Shown here: one piece after another, positions 33,194 to 41,427 of the stretch | Layout: each line of letters starts with the position of its first letter | Numbering within the stretch: the first letter of the stretch is position 1 | Source of the DNA: Phycisphaeraceae bacterium | Lineage (GTDB): Bacteria > Planctomycetota > Phycisphaerae > Phycisphaerales > UBA1924 | Reading direction: 5' to 3' | Length of the DNA: 64,000 nucleotides | NCBI GenBank assembly: GCA_020639195.1 | Contig: JACKHB010000005.1 | Span: forward strand, 62,001 to 126,000 | The notes under the pieces: model-generated | What the model was told of the DNA's origin: nothing | The model's database searches: none | The model's input: only the letters and a program-made list of their open reading frames with translations | Made by a program: the position numbers and the translations under genes

Positions 33194-33973
33194 ATGCCCA
33201 TCGAATCCACCATCCCCCTCGCCGAAACCGACCGCGCCATCCTCCGCGCCGTGCTCACTCGTGAGCCGAAGCCGGGGAGCGCAGCCACCGAACCGTGCTC
33301 TGAACCCGCCGACGCTCTGGCCTCCGCCCTCACCGCCGCGGGCCTCGACGCGCTCGACCTCCCGCTCTGGTTCGCCCAGCCACACATCCAGCACTACATC
33401 CAAGCCCGCCGCGCCCTCGACGACTTCCTCGACGAGCCGTCCACCCGCGCCGCCCGACGCGAGGGCCTCGAACTCCTGCGCCTTCTCCCGTCTCTCACCC
33501 GTGCGCAGCACTCCGCGAGTGCAGCGAGTCGGCCGGTCTCCGATCCTTCCGATCCTGGCGCCGATGCACCCCCGTCCGAGCCGACCCGTGCCCGTTCTCT
33601 CAAAGAACTGCGCCTCATCGCCACCGCCCTGCTCCGCGCCGGCTCGACCCCGCGTCAAACGGCCTCCCGCTCCAACGTTCGCGTCGCGCGTCCGCGCCAC
33701 GCTCCCACCCTCTCGGATTCTGCCTCGCAGATCACGGACCCGAACTCGGGCGAGCGCGCGCGCGAACGCTCCACCGTGCATCCCGCCGAGCCTCCCCGCA
33801 AGCCAGAGCCCTTCGTTCCCTCCCCCGAAGACCTCGAAGAACTCCCTCCCGAGGAGGTCGATGGCGCCGCCTTGGAGCGAGCCCTCCAGTGGGCCCTGTC
33901 CCTCGTCGCCACCGATTCCTCAATCCCGCCCGGTCCAGAAGACTCCACTCCCACCGGGCCCGACACATCATGA
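33194..33973 (+). CDS. Repeated-family protein with helical N-terminal domain, copy 2
   Basis: 259 residues, homologous to 7457-8227 over the N-terminal 130 residues ('LDLPLWFAQPHIQHYIQARR', 'STRAARREGLELLRLL'), with a similar low-complexity Ser/Pro/Arg middle and an acidic end ('PEDLEELPPEEVDGAALERA'). Not an obvious enzyme. The shared domain is helical and its role is unknown. The gene converges with 34084-35718, and an 18-base perfect palindrome lies between. Confidence 0.6.
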   Translation: MPIESTIPLAETDRAILRAVLTREPKPGSAATEPCSEPADALASALTAAGLDALDLPLWFAQPHIQHYIQARRALDDFLDEPSTRAARREGLELLRLLPSLTRAQHSASAASRPVSDPSDPGADAPPSEPTRARSLKELRLIATALLRAGSTPRQTASRSNVRVARPRHAPTLSDSASQITDPNSGERARERSTVHPAEPPRKPEPFVPSPEDLEELPPEEVDGAALERALQWALSLVATDSSIPPGPEDSTPTGPDTS

Positions 33974-33985
33974 TGCCGCGTCGAC

Positions 33986-34003
33986 CCGCGGTTCGAACCG
34001 CGG
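33986..34003. terminator. 18-base perfect palindrome between convergent genes
   Basis: CCGCGGTTCGAACCGCGG reads identically on both strands, so it would form a hairpin in transcripts from either side. It lies between the stop of 33194-33973 and the end of 34084-35718. It looks like the tRNA T-arm 'GGTTCGAA' but cannot form the full T-stem, and no tRNA surrounds it. A rho-independent function is uncertain as no T-run follows. Confidence 0.35.
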
Positions 34004-34083
34004 AGCTGGTCATCGCGCACCGCGCTGGCCATCGAGAATCTCGACTCAGGCGCGCAGGCTCCGTGATCGACGGTGCTGAGCGC

Positions 34084-35718
34084 CTAGCACCCCTGCGCAA
34101 ACAGGTCGAGGAAACCGAAGAAGTCGTCTCCGTCGAGATCGCCATCGTCGTCGATGTCCGCCACGTCCAGATCTCCCGCGACGAATCGGTCCAGAAAGTA
34201 GAAGAAGTCGCGCGAGTCCACCGCGCCATCGGGCGCACCGAACCGCTCATCGCCGGGGTTGTCCGAGCCGGAGAGGTCCGCGGGGCAGGCGTTGATCGCG
34301 ATGATCAGCACATCCTCCAGCTCATCGATCATCGCGAGGTCGAGGTCGGCGTCATTGTCCACGTCCAGCAGGATGGCGCACGACGCCGCCTGGGGCGCGT
34401 CGAGTTCCTGGTCGAACGCGAACGTGCCGGTCCCGTCGTTGGTCAGGACGAACCAGTCGCCGGTGAACGCCGACAACACCCAGTCGAGATCGCCGTCGCC
34501 GTCGAGGTCGCCCAGATCCGTCGCCAGCGAGAACGGGTCGGAGGGGAAGGTCGCCGCGGCACCGAGGTGGCCCGCGCCGTCGCCCAGCAGAATCGCCCCG
34601 TTGTTGCTGGTGCTGTTGGCGCAGGCGACGTCGTCGTGGCCGTCGCCGTTGACGTCCGCGGCGTTGACCATCCAGACGCTGCCGCCGCAGGCCGTGGAGG
34701 AGAGGAGCGAGAAGGTGCCGTCGCCGTTGTTTCGCTGGATCAGGATGCGTTGCGGCGATCGGGCGCCGATGACGAGATCGAGCAAGCCGTCCTCGTCCAT
34801 GTCCGCCGCACACAGCGCCCACTCGTTGGTGTCGCCGCCCTCGAAGAACACCGGCGCCGCAAAGATGCCGGCGCCGTTGTTGATGAGCAGGGACAGATTG
34901 GACGAGCCGGAGTTGGTGTTCACGATGTCCGCATCGCCGTCACCATCCACGTCGAGCACTGCCACGCCGCGGGGCGCATTGCCCACGGGGATCGCCTGAG
35001 AGGGGGTGAACGTGCCATCGCCGTTGCCGAACAGGACCGAGATGGTGTTGACGTTGATGTTGGCGACGCAGATGTCGGGCAGACCATCGCGATTGAAGTC
35101 GGCCGGTTCGTTGGGGCTGGCGCGGTTGCCCAGCGGCGCGGGAGGCGTGAGGAAGGGGTCGTACCAGCCCTCATCACGATTCATGAACACGCGCAGGTCG
35201 GCGGTGTCCTCGTTGATCACGCTGAGATCGAGCCAGCCGTCGAGATCGAGATCGGTGCCGATAGCGCCGTAGGCGCGCGAGCCCTGGCCCTGCGTGGTGC
35301 GCGTGGTGAGGGTCTGGCGGGTGCGGAAGATGAGGTCGGCCGGCGCCGTGCCGGTCCAGAACTGCCAGGAGTATCCCGAGGCGCGCAAGGGCGTGCCGTC
35401 CAGTGCGGCGATGTCGTGCGAGAGAATCACCATCACCTGCTCGCCGGCCGACAGGGACCGAGACGGCGTCAGCGTGACGGTGCGTCCATCGGGCGACACA
35501 GAGTGCGTGCCGGCGACGGGGCCGCTCCAGCGTCCGAACGCCGCGAAGGAGAACCCGTCGATCGTCGCGGGGTCGATCGGGCGATCAAACTCAACGGAGA
35601 TCGTGGAGGAAGTGGATGCGGTGAGCGCGCGGGCGGGCGGGTCCAGGGACACGACGGTGAGGTCCTGGCCGGCGGCCGCGCTTGCAAGCAGGGCAGCGAG
35701 GGTCATGGTGCGGATCAT
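34084..35718 (-). CDS. Secreted FG-GAP/VCBS protein with GC-type dockerin tail
   Basis: 544 residues. A signal peptide ends near 'ASAAAG'. Residues 25-125 are an Ig-like domain ('STISVEFDRPIDPATIDGF'). Then come FG-GAP/VCBS repeats such as 'DLDLDGWLDLSVINEDTADL', 'DVDGDGDADIVNTNSG' and 'DLDGDGDLDWVLSAFTGDWF', which form a calcium-binding propeller. The C-terminus has two dockerin loops ('GAVDSRDFFYFLDRF', 'LDGDDFFGFLDLF') and ends Gln-Gly-Cys. Surface attachment is likely. The ligand is unknown. Confidence 0.85.
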   Translation of the reverse strand: MIRTMTLAALLASAAAGQDLTVVSLDPPARALTASTSSTISVEFDRPIDPATIDGFSFAAFGRWSGPVAGTHSVSPDGRTVTLTPSRSLSAGEQVMVILSHDIAALDGTPLRASGYSWQFWTGTAPADLIFRTRQTLTTRTTQGQGSRAYGAIGTDLDLDGWLDLSVINEDTADLRVFMNRDEGWYDPFLTPPAPLGNRASPNEPADFNRDGLPDICVANINVNTISVLFGNGDGTFTPSQAIPVGNAPRGVAVLDVDGDGDADIVNTNSGSSNLSLLINNGAGIFAAPVFFEGGDTNEWALCAADMDEDGLLDLVIGARSPQRILIQRNNGDGTFSLLSSTACGGSVWMVNAADVNGDGHDDVACANSTSNNGAILLGDGAGHLGAAATFPSDPFSLATDLGDLDGDGDLDWVLSAFTGDWFVLTNDGTGTFAFDQELDAPQAASCAILLDVDNDADLDLAMIDELEDVLIIAINACPADLSGSDNPGDERFGAPDGAVDSRDFFYFLDRFVAGDLDVADIDDDGDLDGDDFFGFLDLFAQGC

Positions 35719-35819
35719 GATCGCGAGTCTACTTTGGCCGGGCGGGCGGGCGAAGGGGCACGGCTCTAACTCTGGGCGGCGCCGCCTCTTGCGACCGGGG
35801 AGCGAAATTCGGAATCTGG

Positions 35820-35848
35820 TTGCCCGATGGTGTGGGTCTGGCTAGACT
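35820..35848 (+). promoter_or_regulatory. Likely promoter of the first RRM gene
   Basis: TTGCCC, 17 bases, TAGACT. The distance to the GTG at 35976 is 128 bases, so the mRNA would have a long leader, as is common for cold-shock-like RNA-binding protein genes. The -10 hexamer is the same as that of the next promoter at 36410. Confidence 0.55.
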
Positions 35849-35975
35849 AGAGGATCAATGCTGGACACGGTCCGAACGCGGGCCGGCCCGGGGTTGATCC
35901 GACGCTTCCGTCTTGCCCGAGCAGCAGCACCGGACCTCACACGCACAATCGGGCAGAGAAGAAGAAGGAATCGTC

Positions 35976-36350
35976 GTGAAGCTTTACGTCGGAAATCTGT
36001 CATTCAATACGTCGGAAGATGAGTTGCGGGACCTGTTCAGCCAGCACGGGGAGGTCACCAGCGCCGCACTGGTGATGGACCGTGAGACCGGACGCCCGCG
36101 CGGCTTCGGTTTCGTCGAGTTCGCCGACGCCGAGCAGGCGAAGGCGGCCATCGAGGCGCTCAACGGCGCGAACATCGGCGGCCGCAGCCTCACGGTCAAC
36201 GAGGCGCGCCCGCGCGAGCCCCGCGCCGGAGGTGGCTTCGGCGGCGGCGGCGGCGGTCGCAGCGGTGGTGGCCGCGGCGGCTACGGCGGCGGTGGGGGTG
36301 GCGGCTATGGTGGCGGCGGCGGCGGCGGTGGCCGTCGCGGCGGCTGGTAA
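35976..36350 (+). CDS. RRM-domain glycine-rich RNA-binding protein
   Basis: 124 residues from a GTG with AAGGA upstream. The RRM occupies residues 1-80, with RNP2 'KLYVGNLSF' and RNP1 'RGFGFVEF'. The tail is a Gly-Gly-Arg-Tyr low-complexity stretch that may mediate condensation or RNA contacts. It probably acts as an RNA chaperone, as cyanobacterial Rbp proteins do. It has its own promoter and terminator. A second gene of the family lies at 43051-43344. Confidence 0.9.
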   Translation: MKLYVGNLSFNTSEDELRDLFSQHGEVTSAALVMDRETGRPRGFGFVEFADAEQAKAAIEALNGANIGGRSLTVNEARPREPRAGGGFGGGGGGRSGGGRGGYGGGGGGGYGGGGGGGGRRGGW

Positions 36351-36377
36351 GCCGATCGCCTGATGTGAGACACACAC

Positions 36378-36412
36378 AGAGCCGGGGTCTTCGGGCCCCG
36401 GCTCTTGCGTTG
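36378..36412 (+). terminator. Terminator of the first RRM gene
   Basis: AGAGCCGGGG pairs with CCCCGGCTCT (10-base stem, 8-base loop), followed by TGCGTT. It ends where the -35 box of the next promoter begins, so the spacing is compact. The T-run is short. Confidence 0.75.
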
Positions 36413-36438
36413 CGCGAGTTGTGCCGGTCTGGTAGACT
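36410..36438 (+). promoter_or_regulatory. Likely promoter of the lipoprotein gene at 36468
   Basis: TTGCGC, 17 bases, TAGACT. The -10 box ends 29 bases before the ATG. It overlaps the end of the terminator of the preceding gene. This is a visual match to sigma-70-type boxes. Confidence 0.55.
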
Positions 36439-36467
36439 GCCGCCCCGCTTCTCTCGGAGGGCTGAGG

Positions 36468-37943
36468 ATGACCTGCAATTGGCGGCACGCTATCGCGCGG
36501 GCTGTGGTGATAGCGGCGATCACGATGCTGGCGGCATGCGGCGGCGGATCCGACTCCGACGCCTCCGACGGCAGAACGTCGACCAGCAGCCGGTCGTGGC
36601 CCGGACCCAGCGGAGAGCGGATTTCGGCGTGGATCGGCGAGCAGAGAGTCCTGCGTGGAGCATGGGAACTGGCATCGCTCGAAATCGAGGCCGTCGAGCA
36701 GGGCGGCAGCTCGGTGCTTCCCGAAGTCACGGGCAGGATTCGCTGCACCGTTCAGCTGTCGGACGACTCGGTTCGTCAGTTCGAATCGGTCGCGCCGCCG
36801 GGGTACGTCGTTCGCGCGCCCAATCAGGAGACCTACTCCATCGTTGAGGTCTTGGGGCGCAAGGGGACGACGATGGAGCTCTTCGGCACCTATACCGCGG
36901 CCAAACCGACCGACCAGTGGTCGATCGGATCGGTAGAGCTGATGGCGCGCGAGAACGAGCGATCCCGATTCCTGGAACTCGCGGGAGGGACCGCACGGAG
37001 CGCGATGGTCTGCAAGGAAGTCATCGAGCGGGGATCCGAGCGCGAGCGCGAGTTCCGGGCGTGGCACGCCTCGGAGGAGCAGCGCCTGGAAGACGAGCGC
37101 CAGGCGGTGATCCGTCGGCGCGAGGCGGAGCGTCAGCGGGCCATCGAGGAGGCCCGGTCGGCCAGCATCGCGGCGTTCGCGACCGCGCTCGAGGTCTCGC
37201 ACGTGTGGGAAGGCGTCAGCGATGGATTCAACAACGCGATGTTCTTCTCGTTCCTGTTCGAAGAGTTCGACCCGGAGACGGGAGCGGTCAGCGGCACCCT
37301 CCGGTGGCGATTGGGAGACAATCAGGAGTACTACACGCGGCCCATCACGGGCGCGCCGGCCGAAGATGGGCGCTCGATCAAGGTGACCGAAGGCGAGGGC
37401 GAGATCCTGCATGCGCCCAAAAACTGGCAGCTTGCCATCTACCACTTCAAGGGGGCCGAGAGCGAGATCACCGGGACGTTCGAGCGGCCATCGGCGTACA
37501 TCGGCTATGGGCCGGAACACACGACGATGACGCTGCGTCCTGTGACCACAGAGACGATCGAGATGCGGACGGCGGTCCGCGAGACGCTGGGTGCAACGGC
37601 CTGGACGGGGCAGGCAAAGTCCAGTCGGCAGGGAAACCCACCCAGTGATGTCACGCTGACGCTGTCGGAGATCACGGAGCACGGCGGCGTGAAGGGGAGT
37701 ATCCGGTTTGGCACGGCTCACCGCACGGTCACGGGCATGCTGCGGGATCGCGTCGTCCAATTGGCCGAAGATGGGTTCATGCCGGACAACAACGCCGGTT
37801 GGGCTCTGCTCTCGTATCGGCTGACGCTCAGCGACGACGGCTCGGCTCTTGACGGCGTCTGGATCGGTCAGGGCCAGTTCGAAGTGCGGCTTGAGCCGGC
37901 GCAAGCGGCCGGCGATGAGCCGCCCGACGGCGGGGGCGGATGA
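36468..37943 (+). CDS. Large lipoprotein with coiled-coil middle
   Basis: 491 residues from an ATG with GGAGG. The signal peptide ends in Leu-Ala-Ala-Cys24, so it is a lipoprotein. Residues 45-165 have beta character. A charged coiled coil follows (about 184-230, 'ERGSEREREFRAWHASEEQR'). The C-terminal part has two repeated beta units ('ITGTFERPSAYIGYGPEHTT', 'GSIRFGTAHRTVTGML'). Not a family I can name. It stands alone. Confidence 0.7.
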   Translation: MTCNWRHAIARAVVIAAITMLAACGGGSDSDASDGRTSTSSRSWPGPSGERISAWIGEQRVLRGAWELASLEIEAVEQGGSSVLPEVTGRIRCTVQLSDDSVRQFESVAPPGYVVRAPNQETYSIVEVLGRKGTTMELFGTYTAAKPTDQWSIGSVELMARENERSRFLELAGGTARSAMVCKEVIERGSEREREFRAWHASEEQRLEDERQAVIRRREAERQRAIEEARSASIAAFATALEVSHVWEGVSDGFNNAMFFSFLFEEFDPETGAVSGTLRWRLGDNQEYYTRPITGAPAEDGRSIKVTEGEGEILHAPKNWQLAIYHFKGAESEITGTFERPSAYIGYGPEHTTMTLRPVTTETIEMRTAVRETLGATAWTGQAKSSRQGNPPSDVTLTLSEITEHGGVKGSIRFGTAHRTVTGMLRDRVVQLAEDGFMPDNNAGWALLSYRLTLSDDGSALDGVWIGQGQFEVRLEPAQAAGDEPPDGGGG

Positions 37944-38001
37944 GACATCTCTTTGGGGGCGGTCGCCTGCCAGACCGGGCGCGGCGCCAATTCGTGAGTG
38001 T

Positions 38002-38580
38002 CTACGCCGACTCGTAGGCCGCGCGAAGCCAGCCGATCACTTCCTGATCGACCTGTGCCTTGTTCTCGATCCGGACGCGATGCGAGACCATGGCGTTGAA
38101 CGATCCGGACGCCTCCAGCCGATCCGTGGACGGCGTTCCCTTGAGATTGATGCCGACATCGACGCGCGTCTTGGTTGATGGCTGGATCAGGCCGAACTGC
38201 TTGGATCGGCGCAGGCTGACGTATGCCTTCTTGGGTGCGAGTTCGACATCGGGCCCGAACTTCCTGATCGCCGCGATCAGCGCGTCGTAGATCGGCCGCA
38301 ACTCGCCCTTGTCGCCGGCGTACTGGGCGTCGACGAGGGCCTCATCGCCGCCGGAGGCCTGGGCCACGCTCGCGGCGTCGGATTTCAGGACAGTGTGCGC
38401 CACGAGATTGGCGTAGCCGTGCGTCAAGCCGTGATCCGCTTTGAGGTGCTTGACGATCTCCCCGTGCTTGGCGAGTTTGCTTGCCGCGGCGATCTTCGTC
38501 CACTGCTCGAGCGTCTTGCCGGTCTTGTCCTTCATGTTCGCGATCATCGACTGGGTCTGTGCTTCGGGTGAGGTCGCCAT
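38002..38580 (-). CDS. DUF4287 and DUF5655 domain protein
   Basis: 192 residues. Residues 10-80 contain a DUF4287-like part ('SMIANMKDKTGKTLEQWTKI', 'KADHGLTHGYANLVAH'), and the rest a DUF5655-like part ('KKAYVSLRRSKQFGLIQPST', 'RLEASGSFNAMVSHRVRI'). This pair occurs in many bacteria and appears related to nucleic-acid or protein modification, but the activity is unknown. It lies 28 bases after the SUI1 gene and is probably co-transcribed. Confidence 0.8.
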   Translation of the reverse strand: MATSPEAQTQSMIANMKDKTGKTLEQWTKIAAASKLAKHGEIVKHLKADHGLTHGYANLVAHTVLKSDAASVAQASGGDEALVDAQYAGDKGELRPIYDALIAAIRKFGPDVELAPKKAYVSLRRSKQFGLIQPSTKTRVDVGINLKGTPSTDRLEASGSFNAMVSHRVRIENKAQVDQEVIGWLRAAYESA

Positions 38581-38608
38581 GGTCCTAGCTCCGATGGGCC
38601 TGCCGCGT

Positions 38609-38974
38609 TCAACCGCCCGCGGCCTTGGCGGGATAGCCCAGCGCGGTCAGCCGCCGGACAATGCTGTCTCGATGGTCGCCCTGGATCTCGATGGTGGCCG
38701 ACGCGCCCTCGCCCTTGACTCCGCCGCCGGCCGCGAGCGCCTTCTTGAGCGAAGCGCAGAGCGAGGGCAGATCGGTGGCCACCGGATCGAGCCCGGAGAT
38801 GACGGTGGTCCACGAGCCGCGGCGCTTCTCGCGCCGGACTCGCGCGTTCTGGGATGAGGGCGGCGTGACGACGCCCGACGCGTTGCGCGGGCAGGCGCAC
38901 TGGGCCAGCGGCTTCTCGCACCGCTCGCAGGTGACCGGTCGTTGGAGTGGTGTGCCGTCGAAGAGCCCGCCCAT
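38609..38974 (-). CDS. SUI1/eIF1-like translation factor with zinc-ribbon start
   Basis: 121 residues. The N-terminus has two CxxC-type pairs ('CERCEKPLAQCAC') suggesting a zinc ribbon. Residues 50-121 match SUI1/YciH ('WTTVISGLDPVATDLPSLC', 'GGGVKGEGASATIEIQGDHR', 'RLTALGYPAK'). YciH/eIF1-like proteins help choose the start codon. The start at the ATG 38974 excludes an upstream open stretch. It is in a minus-strand group with DUF4287 and the serine hydrolase. Confidence 0.85.
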   Translation of the reverse strand: MGGLFDGTPLQRPVTCERCEKPLAQCACPRNASGVVTPPSSQNARVRREKRRGSWTTVISGLDPVATDLPSLCASLKKALAAGGGVKGEGASATIEIQGDHRDSIVRRLTALGYPAKAAGG

Positions 38975-38994
38975 CGGCCAAGCGTAGGGGCGGG

Positions 38995-40368
38995 TCAGTT
39001 CTCGAAGTCGTCGAGGATCTGGCGCGCCAGCGCGGCGATCTCGACTGTGCTGGCGTCGGCGTTGGTCAGGATGCACACGGCGGAGTTGTCCTCGGGCCGC
39101 AGCACAAAGGCGCTGGCGAACCCGGCGCGGCTGCCGCCGTGCTGGACCTGGTGGATGGGCAGGCCCGCCTGCGTGTCCACGAACATTCCCATGGCGTAGT
39201 ACCGCTCGTACGGGCAGTTGCCGGCGCACCCGAAGTCGTGCGTGGGCTCCCAGAGTTCGCGGATGTGCTGCTGCGAGACGAGGCCGTCGACCCGGTTGTA
39301 GCAGGCGAGCAGGGCCTCGGCGAAGTGCGCCATATCGATGACCGAGGCGATCACGCCGCCGGCGGGGTCGCGCGCTTCGCCGTCGGTCTCGTCGAGGTGG
39401 TAGTACTGCCAGGTGTAGTTGTCGCCGTAGACATCCTCGCTGCTGTAGAAGTTGTCATCGCACTTCTCGTCTTCCGGGGCGATGAGGTTGATGTAGGGGC
39501 CGATGTGCATCGACGCGGCCTGCGAGACGCCTGGCTCGCGCCCGCGGTAGGTCGAGACGGCGCGGGCACCGTCGAACGAGGCCGTGCACATTCCCGCGGC
39601 GTCGAAGACGCGCGACTGGACGACCTGCTCGAAGAGCTCGCCGGTCCGGTTGGCGAGGTAGGCCCCGGCGAGCGAGTAATTGAACGCGGAGTAGTTGTAC
39701 CCGCCGCCCAAGTTGCCGTACACAGCGCTGTCGTAGTGGGGCGAGATGAGGTCATTGGGGTCGGCCCAGAACGCGGCGAGATCGCCGGGATAGCAGAACA
39801 GGTGGGCGGCGCCGTTGTCGACCTTGAAGGCGCCCTGGTGGGCGAGCAAGTGGCGGAGCCGTCGCTCCCCTCCCTGCAGGATCTGCGAGCCGTCATCATC
39901 GTTGACCCAGTCGTCGAGCGAGAGGACGCCCTCTTCCTGGAGGATCATCGCGGTCAGGGCGACAATGGGCTTGGTGGTCGAGCCGATGCGGTAGAGCCGA
40001 TTGATCCCGTCGGGATCTCGCACGAACTGGCCGCCGCCGAGGTACGTGAACGAGTCGGCAAAGTGCAGCTCGCCGTTGACGACGATGCTGAAGGCGATGT
40101 GCGTCATGAAGGCGTCGTCGTGGACGAGGTAGTTGGCGATGCGCTCTCGCGCCTTGCACGCGGCGCTGGCGTCGTTGTCCGGGTTGAGATCCATCGCGGC
40201 GCAGTCGGCCCAGTCGAAGCCGGGCTCGTAGGTGATCCATGGGCAACCGTCGCGCGAGTCGGGCAGGCCGTCTCGATCGGAGTCGAGTTCGGCCCATCGG
40301 GTGGGCTGGGCGAGGGCCGAGCCAGCGAGGGCGGCGACGAGACAGAGCGTCGAATTCGGGCGTGTCAT
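38995..40368 (-). CDS. Secreted serine hydrolase (class C beta-lactamase/CubicO-like)
   Basis: 457 residues. A signal peptide precedes a calcium-binding TSP3-like motif ('DSDRDGLPDSRDGCPW', 28-44). The catalytic Ser130-x-x-Lys133 ('IGSTTKPIV') is present, and 'QHGGSRAGF' gives the HxG motif. The middle motif 'YSAFNYSLAG' has Ala where the family's YxN Asn is usual. It is probably an esterase or peptidase-like enzyme of the cell surface. It lies 20 bases after the SUI1 gene start on the same strand. Confidence 0.85.
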   Translation of the reverse strand: MTRPNSTLCLVAALAGSALAQPTRWAELDSDRDGLPDSRDGCPWITYEPGFDWADCAAMDLNPDNDASAACKARERIANYLVHDDAFMTHIAFSIVVNGELHFADSFTYLGGGQFVRDPDGINRLYRIGSTTKPIVALTAMILQEEGVLSLDDWVNDDDGSQILQGGERRLRHLLAHQGAFKVDNGAAHLFCYPGDLAAFWADPNDLISPHYDSAVYGNLGGGYNYSAFNYSLAGAYLANRTGELFEQVVQSRVFDAAGMCTASFDGARAVSTYRGREPGVSQAASMHIGPYINLIAPEDEKCDDNFYSSEDVYGDNYTWQYYHLDETDGEARDPAGGVIASVIDMAHFAEALLACYNRVDGLVSQQHIRELWEPTHDFGCAGNCPYERYYAMGMFVDTQAGLPIHQVQHGGSRAGFASAFVLRPEDNSAVCILTNADASTVEIAALARQILDDFEN

Positions 40369-40579
40369 GGTGTCTGCATGGTACCAAAGTGGCGGGGTCA
40401 GATGGCGCTTTCTGCGCGGTTCTGGGCGGCTTCGTCGTCCCTGAGGGGAGAACGGCGGATTCGACCGGGAAGACCCCGGCGGGCCGCGTGAGATCGTTTC
40501 TGAACACAAAGCCTGCGGATTGGTGCCCGGTTCGACGCGTGTTGTCTGTAGTCTTGAATCACTTTGCGGGAGGGTCCTC

Positions 40580-41314
40580 ATGCTGGCGCATTCTCGATCC
40601 ACTGTTGCATTGGGTATTGCATTGTGGACATTGCTCGCGTCGGCTGTTGTCGCCGAACCATTCGAGTATGGCATTCTCGCCCGGACTGGCGATCTGGCGC
40701 CCGGAACCGCGGGACGGTTCTCAACACTGCATAGCCCTTCGATCAATGATGCCGGCGATATTGTGTTCGGATCGAGTCTCTACAACGGCGCGACCGGGAG
40801 TGGGATCTGGCTGGCGAGGTCAGGGGTCATCGAGAAGGTGCTGGTGTCGGGAGATGCCGCGCCGGAGGCGGAGCCTCCGGGCACGTTCTCCGATTGGCGA
40901 GCGGTCAATCTGGACAACGCGGGGAACGTGGCCTTCTGGGGCAAGGTGGAGGCGGGCGACACGGATCCAACGGGAATCTGGCGCCGCGATGACTCGGGCA
41001 CGCTCCGGCGAGTGGTGCAGACCGGGATGGACGAGCCCGGAGCGCCGGGATTCGCGTTCACGCTGATCGGGGCTCCGGCGCTGCACGATGGGATCGTCGT
41101 GTTCTACGCGGAGGGGCGGAGCGATACTGCCCTGCTCAAGGGCGTCTTCTGGGGGCTTCCTGGCACGGTCCTGTCCATGGTGCGGACGGGAGATCAGGTG
41201 CCAGATCTCGGCGCGACAGTGGTCTTCAAGGACATCACGCCTCCGTTCGGCGCATCGGGCTTTCCTGACAGCGTGGCGTGCAACGATGGGTTGGTCACAG
41301 CGTTCAGGGCGTAG
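40580..41314 (+). CDS. Secreted NxxGxxF-repeat protein, possibly truncated
   Basis: 244 residues. An ATG with AGGG-rich upstream site leads into a signal peptide. The body repeats 'NDAGDIVFGSSLYNG' and 'DNAGNVAFWGKVEAGD', typical of proteins with an NxxGxxF tandem repeat found in planctomycetes. Such proteins usually run longer and end in a sorting anchor, but this one stops at 'CNDGLVTAFRA'. The frame just after the stop reads plausibly for about 15 more residues, so a nonsense or frameshift change is possible. Confidence 0.6.
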   Translation: MLAHSRSTVALGIALWTLLASAVVAEPFEYGILARTGDLAPGTAGRFSTLHSPSINDAGDIVFGSSLYNGATGSGIWLARSGVIEKVLVSGDAAPEAEPPGTFSDWRAVNLDNAGNVAFWGKVEAGDTDPTGIWRRDDSGTLRRVVQTGMDEPGAPGFAFTLIGAPALHDGIVVFYAEGRSDTALLKGVFWGLPGTVLSMVRTGDQVPDLGATVVFKDITPPFGASGFPDSVACNDGLVTAFRA

Positions 41315-41377
41315 ATCATGGATACGGCAGGCGACCCGCTTCCATACCGCTGGGGCTGCTGAGGATCACGCGCCTTG

Positions 41378-41418
41378 GGGCGTTCCAAAGCGGGGCCGGG
41401 CAGCGCGTCCGGCCCCGC
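41378..41418 (-). terminator. Terminator of the gene at 41428
   Basis: On the minus strand GCGGGGCCGG pairs with CCGGCCCCGC around a nine-base loop, followed by TTTGGAACG. It lies 10 bases after the stop codon of the gene at 41428-41967. Confidence 0.65.
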
Positions 41419-41427
41419 AGCGCGTGC

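Noticed and set aside
33986..34003. tRNA T-arm signature (GGTTCGAA)
   Set aside because: The 18-base palindrome gives only the loop core; pairs needed for the T-stem and all other tRNA arms are missing on both strands.
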